DNA of 64,000 bases from Oscheius sp. JU75 (taxonomy: Eukaryota; Nematoda; Chromadorea; Rhabditida; Rhabditidae), in assembly GCA_037178855.1 (NCBI GenBank), contig JASJZC010000006.1, positions 9,652,501 to 9,716,500 on the forward strand, given 5' to 3'. How positions within the stretch are numbered: position 1 is the stretch's first letter; every line of letters starts with the position of its first letter. The translations under genes and the position numbers were made by a program. The notes beneath the pieces are model-generated. The model was not told the origin of the DNA and searched no databases. It worked only from the letters and a program-made list of their open reading frames with translations. This document shows, piece by piece, positions 56,101-64,000 of this stretch.

Positions 56101-59100
56101 TCGAGACTGGATGAGATGCTTGAGCCCGGGGTTGAGAGTCATCTTGGCTCCTTCCTCTGCCTTCTTCACACCGATCAGACCGATACCGTAGCTGGAAACC
56201 AGTTGAATCTGGCAAAGTGGTCAACTTACGACTTGTGAGCATGGAAGGAAGCGTATGTGAACGTTTTTCCGACAAAACCACCGAAGAACTTGCTATCTTC
56301 CACCCGGATATGGTAGATCTCATTCCCGGAGTGGAATCCGTACACTTTGTGCCAGGGCTCTTTGGATTTTTGTCCTTCTCTGAAAAAGGGATAGATATGG
56401 GTTCTGAGAAAGTACTTACTCTCCACGGGACGTGTGCATTAGAAGTGTGATGAACGTCGAGATTCCGGGACAGATGCAGTTATTGGACAGCATCGAATAC
56501 TGTAAAGTTTTCCTGTCTTACTGTCTCTTTGTCTCTCTGCACCTGTCTTTCTGTCTCTCTCTGCCTCTTGTCTTTCTGTCAGCGATACTCACCTTGAACT
56601 CATCCTCACAAATCAGTACTTCGGCATGTTCGATGTGCATTTTGGTCTCGGGACGAAAGATCTGCACATATTGGGGAACTTTGGGCGCATAATCCTTCAT
56701 TGCCCAGGAGCGAAGAATCGTGTGTTCATCCTATGAACACCTACAACCATGTAGACAAAAAAGTTACCGTGGTGATCTTCTTGGATTGATGTCTGGCCGA
56801 AAGAATGAACACTGCTCGTGCTGAGGTTATCTTCACCCTGAGCATCGGAATTTTCTTAGTCTTCACTTTGTGACCGACCGTTCCAAATCCTCGTCTCTCA
56901 GGGCACTTCCTCTGACAAAATGTACTCTGGAACTGTAAAGAGGAATCTTCAGCAGCATTCGGGTTGCAGTGTCCAGCTCTTTCGGGCAGAGAAGGACAAC
57001 TTGGACTGACTGATGCTCACAGTGAGCATAGAACTCGTCCAGGAAATCCCTGAATTCGGATTTTGATCAAAAAGGAAACATTCTCACTTCATAAACTCCA
57101 TGTCCAGATGTGTTATGCTAACAACAACATGTTGCTCGTTCGTGGACCAGCTCGAGCCGTAATCTCCTCCACTTTTCTCTCGCTCTGACCAAGTTGAACC
57201 CAAGGCTTCCAGCTGTCCCGGGAGCAGGGATAAGGCTACAACGATGAGAATGATGACGATTAGCTGGGAGAGCCAGTTGTCAGGGTATCTGGAAAACTAC
57301 GAATAACCGCAATTGTTCGTATTCTTTGCGCGCTATTTTCGTAGTCAAAACGACATGCTTGAGTTTTCGGATGTTGAGCAAAGTTGTAGAGAAGACTAAG
57401 GACTACAAATTTGGACAGCACATCGCAAATATTAAAATTTACGGGATTATCCAGCAAAAGCTCAAAACGAGCTTAAGGCTCTAGAAAGGCTCCCGTACCG
57501 CCTCGGAGGATCACACTTGGAACAGTCGAGACTGTACAGGCGATAAAAAAAGATGATTAGCTGCGCCGATTCGTCAAGCTTTTTCCGTTTTTCGGCTTAG
57601 TGATGTTCATCAAGGGCTACAACTTCGCAGAGCATAGAAAACTCAAAAGTGAGCTCTTAGCTCCTATTTAGGACTCGCCGCGACAAAAGACGTTTTGCCG
57701 CGTCCCGAGAGGTGAATTAGATAGTCGAATTTCGGGCCCAAGATCGTATTTTTTTGTTTTTCTATGTTTTGCAAAGTGTAGTCCTTGATAACCTCTACAA
57801 CTTTGTAGAATATCGGGAGGCTCACAAACACTTTCTTGAACATTTGCCGGAAGGGCGCCAATTGGAAACTCGAAGGAAGAAAACCTACAGATCTCCATAT
57901 CCAACAGTCGACAACGTGACCATGACAAAGTAGAAAGACTGGAAAAGAGAGAACTGTCGTCCTCCTCCTCTCTGTAGGTGTTGAATGCAACACGTTCCGG
58001 TAAAGATGAGACAGAGGAGCGTGCTGAAGAGGAGGAGCAGTTGCCGGAACAGAGCCGAATGGTTCATGAAAGAGCCCCGATTCAGATCGTTCTAAAACTG
58101 TTTTTACGTCTTAGATCAAACTACATACCATCAGATCCTTCAAGGCAAACATAGCCAGCCAGCAGTTCATGAAAGCTGGGATGAATAGCTGTCTAGCATG
58201 GGGGAAGAATATGGTCACGATGTAGGGGAAACTTGTGATCATGTCAATCAAAAAGTGGACCGTGATAAACAGCTTCCAGAGGTTTCCCTTGTAACTGATG
58301 TAGAACGTGAAGATGGTCTGCCCCATGGAAAATGCAGCCACAACTGTTTGGAGCAGCCAGAATGTGTAGCTCCGATCTACCCAGATGAGGTATTCACTGA
58401 AACGCGCGGTCTTGAATCAATTGAAAGAGAAAACTTACGTGTCCAGATGGCGATCCTTCACATTTGGGGCGGCAACATGATCTGGTAGATCCTTCTCGTC
58501 GTTAAGAACCCGTATGCAGTAGAGGAAGCACGAGAGCAACTTGATGAAGACATTGAACAGTCGTATCCGAAGACCTGAACAGAATGTTAGAAAAACAGAA
58601 AAAACAGAGACAGGGAGATATTCTGACAGAGAGATAGAGAGGTCGAAAAACTGAGAGACTGAGAACAAACCTAAGAGGTGCGATAGTAGATCTGCTACTC
58701 TCAAGGCTACTCCGAAGCGCGCTCTTGGCAAAGAGTTTCAGATTCTTTCGGAAACAATTAAGAAACAAAAATAAACTCTTAATCTTTCTTTAAAAAAACT
58801 TGCAATCACTCAGGTAGGCTTTCTTATCAGAGACAGAAGGACAGGAAGACATAGTATCACCGAACAACATTAAAAGAGACAGATGACTGGTATGACTGTA
58901 ACTCACTAGACTTCTGGTTCTCAACGAAATACTGTTGAAGACGAGCCTTGAACGACGTATCGATCCCATATTGCATTCGAGCACTGAAAATTATGCTATT
59001 TTTAAAAAAGCACAATATTTTGACACTCTATACATGTTTTATTGGTTTACATCCAAACAACGCTTAATAGAGAACCTTTCTAGGTCAAGAGTGGCGGCCG

Positions 59101-62100
59101 AGCTGCAGGAAAACATATAGTAAGACAACCGGGCGACGAGCCCCGGCTTAATATGTTTGTGCTCCCACGATACTTGAATCTTACGTCCTAATCTCTCTAT
59201 CACTCTGTTTCTGTCTCACTGTCTCTATGCCCCTCTCAGTCTATCTTTCTCAATACTTCATTCTTATTCTACGTGAGTCCAAATAAAAGAAAGCTAAAAA
59301 TTGAATGAGAAGGCAGCGATGCGCAAAACGCGAAAGGCGATAACGGGCACCAGCTGGTTTCATCCCACCAGCGAAACAACCAATTCCGGAAAGAGCGAGA
59401 GCTGTAAAATAGCGAGTGTTGCTCTAGGCAATATGCCTTAAAAGTCTCGGGGAGAGAGAGGGAGTCTATTGAACCACCGGGGTTGTTTTGGAGCATACAC
59501 GGTGTCGGCGAAGGACTCCATTATTGCCTTTCTCCCTTCAGTTCAGACGCTCCTCCATTCTCTTCTTCATTCCAGGCTAATGGACTCGACTAGAAATAGT
59601 GTTGTTGGGAGAAGTCCAAAGAGAAGAGGCTATTTACTCAGGTACTGATTGCGTAATACCGACAGGACATGCCGACGGGGCCAGGGAGAGAGAGACTGTT
59701 TGCTCCAGTTTTATGACTATTGACAAATATTGGGTGGGTACAAAAAGGGTTCGTCTCGATTGAACATCGAGATTTATATGCTGATACATTCCGAATTTTC
59801 GGAACAAAGTCTGCCGCGCAATTTCGCTCTCGGCACACATGATGCGAAGTTCAGCGCACTCAAAAACGGACTTTTGAGGACGACATTTTTTACCGTTTTT
59901 GTTGTTTTGCAAAGTTGATCTTTTCGAGCTCTACAACTTTGCAGAGCGGCACGAAGCCAAAAAAAAGACGGTATCTTGATCCCCGAAATGCCCAAATTCT
60001 TGCGCATAGTTTCGGACTGGTACGGCCGCACTTGCATATTTTTGCTACATCATTAATCACAAAATGTTTGGTTCGGTTCTAACGAAAGTGGAAGAAAAAG
60101 TAGTATTCACTCATCCACAATGAGCTCAATTACGGGACACACTCGAACGAGGATCGGAACAGAAAGAGGCAATTGAGCTGTCACTTTGTTGGTCAGAAAT
60201 GGGTCTCAGCTTCCCCCCGCCTAATTAAAGGAATATGTAATAGGATCAGCCTTGCATATCTAGAAGAATTCCGATGAGATGGAATAGTCAGAGTCTTATA
60301 ATTCCGTCAAAATATTGCTCAGAGACGAAAGGCAACAAGTATTAAGAGTGAGCGCGACGCTTATCAGCCTAATGAGCCAGAAAGGAGTGAGAAAAGAGGG
60401 CGAGTAAATCAATTTACCCATCCTGACAGCTACATATTTTGCTTAACAGCTTCTGCACATTATTCTGGCTAAAAAGTTAGAAATGTCAGAGTCGAGAGTG
60501 ACTCTCCCATCGCCGTTTCGAATTCCCGGAAGACGGCTAAAGACGATAAATGAGGGCCCCCATATTCAGTACTCGAATAAAATAGTCAAGGCCCTTTTTT
60601 AAAAAGTTGGCTTCGGGACCAACCAACACAAATATATGTCAATCTTTTTTGTAGTTAAAGTTTCAAACCTGTCGGCCAAAAGAACTTCCTTGGAGGAAAG
60701 AAGCATCTTCTTGAATACCGATCTTTTTCTGGGAGATTGTCTTCCCGTGTATCTCATTAATAACTTTCTTTTTCTCACAATTACACTGGACTCAGTTTTT
60801 ATCTTCATGGTCATTTGTCATAGAACATGCTGCAAGAACAGGTGCTGCTTATTGCTAGTCATGGAAAGAAACAGAGAAACAAGAAGACAGAGACAGAAAC
60901 AAGGAAGCAGAGACACAGAGATACAGATAGACAAAGAGAGGGAGAGAGAGACACATAGAGAGAGATCAATTCACGGATGAAAAAGAAGTTTTGAAGCGCA
61001 AACCAGACATTCGGAAGTACTGAACGTAATGAAACTATTCATTTTTAAGCCTAGTTGTTAGTCAGCGAAGAAAAACACCGTCCTGCTTATTGAGAACAGA
61101 CTCACGCTTCCGGATGGACATCTAAACTTCGATAGAAGAAGTCTTTTCCGCCGCGTTCCATGGGATGCCCAGCTGCTCTCTCTCTCTGTCTCAGAGTTAC
61201 ACCCGAAGACAAGCCGCCCCAGATCATTTTCTCCTCATTTCTAATCACTGAAGAAAAACATTGGGAACTAGGCTCCAGAACGAAAATGCTACACGCAGCT
61301 GCCAGAAAACAAGACATTTCCGATTGCTCAGGGATATTTTTCTAAGTCTTACCCCCTTTTCGCTGCTTATTCAACCCACAATATTTGTTTTCAGTCATTT
61401 TCAAGTCCAAACTACGAGTCATGGTATCAGTCTCTTTTGGAGTAGGTCTGGGAATACCGGATATTCAAAATGACATTGTAAGTCAAGCTTATGGCACAAA
61501 AAAAACTTACTAGTCGGGTATTGATCTATGTCGACCCATTGATGAAGGCTATCACATTGAGAGTAAACACAAATCAGAGTGTGCGCAAGGGGTAGGTGGC
61601 TAGCAGTCAGTTCGTTACAGGCTCCATCAACAAAGTTTCTTTCTTTCTAATGTTTGCACCGCCTTGGCTGAAAGCAGGTTCCAGAACACTTTTATGAGCT
61701 TGAAAAGATTGTTTTCTAGCCAAAAAACAGGAAGCAAAGTTATTTAAACAGTCCAAAAAAAGCAAAAACGATATTAGGTTCTAGCGAGATTCGAACTCGC
61801 GTCGCAGGATTCAAAGTCCTGAGTGCTAACCACTACACCATAGAACCAGGCGCCGGCCCCTCTTTCAGCCCTTGTGCTAAACGAGAGCGCAATAAGTGCC
61901 GCGATTCACGAGGCCAAACTGACCACGATCGTCTCTGGAACTGACAGAAAAAGGCTGTAAAGGAACCAATTGTTGGTCAAAATAGATAGAACTCACGTAT
62001 TGCTCGCTCGAAAGAGGTTACTGATGGACTGTTTCATGCCTCCCTCAATCTCGGCTGTCAAGAGCGAGGACCTTCTCGAGACGTCGTCAATGAGTCGGAG

Positions 62101-62166
62101 CTCGGCCTGCTGGTGGGCATAGTTGTTGGCATAGAACGCCCCGTCCCCATCGTCCTCATCTGTCAT
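53165..62166 (-). CDS. slo-2: Sodium/chloride-activated potassium channel, SLO-2/KCNT
   Basis: Twenty-one exons (61997-62166, 58907-58983, 58439-58574, 58129-58396, 57889-58091, 57088-57288, 56879-57049, 56768-56837, 56593-56730, 56420-56499, 56230-56379, 55739-56191, 55627-55706, 54920-55019, 54738-54878, 54459-54699, 54330-54418, 54195-54291, 53902-54157, 53424-53505, 53165-53384) encode 1140 residues. Landmarks in order: [20 protein letters not shown] before S1, S5 with [12 protein letters not shown], the pore filter TLSTVGYGD, then RCK1 ([44 protein letters not shown]) and the linker [10 protein letters not shown], a PKA-type site also present in vertebrate Slack. RCK2 follows ([55 protein letters not shown]). 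The tetrameric plasma-membrane channel sets excitability. Intron 1 is about 3 kb and contains a tRNA and an alternative first exon. The symbol is by family resemblance. Confidence 0.95.
57360..57815. repeat. Cluster of three hairpin motifs in a slo-2 intron
   Basis: Arms GAGCAAAGTTGTAG / CTACAAATTTGGAC (57371-57422), a right arm GGCTACAACTTCGCAGAGCAT (57616-57636, fragment) and ATGTTTTGCAAAGTGTAG / CTACAACTTTGTAGAATAT (57764-57813). All are related to the hairpin of copies 1-4, but the surrounding sequence differs. Confidence 0.65.
59902..59948. repeat. Hairpin motif in slo-2 intron 1
   Basis: The left arm TTGTTTTGCAAAGTTGATC and right arm GCTCTACAACTTTGCAGAGC match the hairpin of the dispersed elements. 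Head sequence typical of copies 1-4 is absent. Confidence 0.6.
61106..61227 (-). CDS. slo-2: Alternative first coding exon of slo-2
   Basis: An exon opening [20 protein letters not shown] and ending HPEA at a GTGAGT donor in the same phase (2) as the first exon at 61997-62166. Either can join to 58983 (TGCTCGAATGCAA). TTTTTCTTCAG stands about 26 bases before this ATG and cannot be entered in phase from the upstream exon. This fits an independent, trans-spliced promoter isoform. Confidence 0.55.
61776..61847 (-). tRNA. tRNA-Gln (anticodon UUG)
   Basis: A 72-base minus-strand sequence beginning GGTTCTATGGTGTAGTGG folds as a complete cloverleaf: acceptor GGTTCTA/TAGAACC, D arm with TGGTTAGCA, anticodon stem-loop CAGGACTTTGAATCCTG with TTG, and T arm GCGAGTTCGAATCTCGC, with discriminator base T. 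It has no intron and no encoded CCA. It lies in slo-2 intron 1 on the same strand. All stems are intact, in contrast to the relics elsewhere in the window. Confidence 0.96.
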
Positions 62167-63775
62167 TGCTTAAAAAAAGGGTACGAGGAGTGTTTGCCTC
62201 GAAACGGAAGGAAAATGAGCTATAATTGAAGGGAATCTCATTTGAACTGGAGGTAAACGAGCCGGAACAGAGAGACAGCCAAACGGAGCCATTCATTTTA
62301 GACTAGGCTGGAAGAGGCGGTTATTCCCAGAGAGAAAGAGATCAGATTGAGGTCAAAAGTTGGTAAGCATTAACAATGAACATCCGAGAAGGGAGGGGGT
62401 AAACAGAGTAGGAAATTGACTATGAATATCTGAGAGTCAGGACGTCAACACCATGGCAACCGGCTACTATAAAGGATTCAAGAAGTGTCGAGCTTGGGGG
62501 TGCAGATGTCATTTATATTGATCCCAGAGAGAAGACGAAGAATCTGTGGCCAAAAAAGAGAGAGCGAGGCGACCACAATTAACGGACGCATCCCAGCTGC
62601 TGACTTGCACTTGCGCAACAGGCCTGGACGGGGGGCGATGGAGCAAGGTGGGAGTGGTAACTACTGTTAGGTACTGAGCAAAAAATGATTACTTTTCTGG
62701 CATTTTCATTTCATTACCCAGATTGTAAGAAGTCTCGGGAATTGCCGAAACCCCAGTCGGTCTCACCCAAAAGTATTGAAGAATGTGTAGCGAAACACAC
62801 TCACGGGGACAATTTAATGATATTTTGAAAAGGTATCGCCTCTCGAGGCTCAAGTAAAAGTTCTGATGCTTTGTTTGATTCCTGTCATATATGCCCCTTC
62901 TCTTTTAGCTTGTCCTGCCCGCACGTTTTCTTCTCGAGGAGCAAAGTCGCTATCTCCCTAAATGACTGGACTTGCAAACAATCAAGTGCTAATTGAAAAT
63001 AATGGATCAAACACAAGCAGATACAGGAGTACAAAGTGGAATAGATGTACTCATGTTGGGAGCTGGTTGGGTTCTCTATTCGGGTCAGATAATCCGAACA
63101 TTCAAGCCACTTTAGTTGTCCACACATTTTCCATTTAAAACTTCCTTTGTAGAACTTTTAGGAAGTAGTTTCGGCTTTCGCCACGAACTCTCGTTTGAAA
63201 TCCCTTTTAGCGCCCTTTTCTCCCGGATATCCTTTCTATCTTTATTATTTTATTATTGTTGTCTTTTTCTCTTTTCATAAATGTTATTTTTATCAAATCG
63301 TTATGCAATTAAGTTCCCTGGTACGATCACAATATCCAGCACTTATACATGCAAAAAACTCACAGATAGCGCGTGGTGACCATGCTTGACATGCTGGGCA
63401 GGTAGTGTTTTTGATAGCTCGTATTAGGAGTAAGCATTGCTTCCCGACCGGTCATCCTCTTCGGAGAAGCGTCCTCTGAAAAAAACCGCTAGTTGCCTAC
63501 CCGTAAAACGATGCCAATTACTGGACGACAAACAACCTACCCTTATTCCTCCTCATCCAACTCATCGCATCACACCTGAACGCGGATTCTCTACGCTGGA
63601 GCAGAAAAGAAAGAAGAAAGAGAGATGAATGGGACAAATTATAGGGTGAGACAGAACGGGAGAGAGTACAGCTGAGAGACTGGTAATTGACACGAAAAGA
63701 GTTGTCTCGGTAACACCTGATGAGCGGCGGAACACAGCTGCCTCCGCCTCGATAACTAGTTGATAAATTGATAGT
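62167..63775. other. Upstream region of slo-2
   Basis: Presumably carries the main slo-2 promoter. A CATGGCAACC sequence near 62451-62460 resembles the 3' half of an RFX X-box, but only a half site is visible. No gene is supported; open frames lack domains and splice partners. Confidence 0.4.
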
Positions 63776-64000
63776 CTAAAGGAAAACAAAAGTATTCAAA
63801 GAGATGGGCGTCATGCACCAGATGAGCAGTCTAAGATTAGCCCTGCAAGCTCGGGGATTGTGACAGAGAGCGTCCAGTTCAAAAATTGTAGTCAGCTTGA
63901 ATGACGCCTTTTGCTCTTGTGGAATGGGACCAGACACCGTCTCTTGGGGGAGAACAATGTTGAGAGTGGCAACTGAAGAGTGCATCGAAACTGTAGCTGA
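63776..64000 (-). CDS. Possible partial exon running off the window
   Basis: An open frame runs from the window edge to a stop at 63776 and includes NIVLPQETVSGPIPQEQ, SFKLTTIFELDALCHNP and RANLRLLIWCMTPISLNT. It is low in simple sequence and could be the last exon of a minus-strand gene starting beyond the window. No family was recognised, and TTTTGTTTTCCTTTAG at its end looks like a splice acceptor, so part of it may be intron. Confidence 0.25.
   Translation of the reverse strand, partial: SATVSMHSSVATLNIVLPQETVSGPIPQEQKASFKLTTIFELDALCHNPRACRANLRLLIWCMTPISLNTFVFL

Noticed and set aside
58502-58768. Minus frame opening [19 protein letters not shown] as the start of the potassium channel
   Set aside because: Joining 58907-58983 directly to 58574 gives the conserved NQKSSLRIRLFN sequence, so this segment is intron.

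Overview
The window is genomic DNA of a nematode, most likely from the Rhabditida. The evidence is three nematode-type chemoreceptor families (Srd/Str-like, Sra-superfamily, Srv-like), a secreted protein with nematode DB-type cysteine modules, and introns often only 32-45 bases long ending in TTTCAG. In addition, many start codons sit a few bases after a perfect 3' splice acceptor with no coding exon before it, as expected for spliced-leader trans-splicing. I could not identify the genus. All multi-exon genes below were assembled by eye from the sequence; reading phase closes across every junction in each one.

Layout, left to right. 1-1.9 kb: no gene. 1.9-7.8 kb: a Srd-like receptor (+) converging on an extracellular sulfatase of the SULF/sul-1 type (-). 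8.0-15.0 kb: COP9 signalosome subunit 6 (csn-6) followed 145 bases later by mitochondrial intermediate peptidase, both +, an operon-like pair. 15.1-16.1 kb: a small membrane RING protein (+) next to a truncated inverted copy of itself. 16.7-19.2 kb: an mRNA-export-adaptor-like protein (-). 20.0-21.3 kb: signal peptidase complex subunit 2 (+). 21.6-29.7 kb: two tandem TAF6 genes (+), one short and diverged, one long. From 30.7 kb to the end every recognised gene is on the minus strand: glutamate carboxypeptidase II (gcp-2 type), a DB-module secreted protein, an Sra-superfamily receptor, an Srv-like receptor, a 691-residue glutamine-rich protein of unknown family, and a very long SLO-2/KCNT potassium channel gene (53.2-62.2 kb) with an alternative first exon and a tRNA-Gln(UUG) in its first intron.

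The left half is dense with housekeeping genes. The right half is looser, with long introns and intergenic stretches full of GACAGAGA-type low-complexity tracts and TGACAG-rich sequence. The non-coding fraction holds the most interesting material: a dispersed element family sharing a conserved hairpin (arms close to TTCTGCAAAGTTGTAG / CTACAACTTTGCAGAA), a swarm of degenerate tRNA-derived relics in introns, a GC-rich inverted-repeat element in gcp-2, a 25-bp perfect palindrome in the sulfatase gene, and a 145-base-armed inverted repeat at 42.4-43.1 kb. I see no sign of a viral, bacterial or CRISPR-like system.
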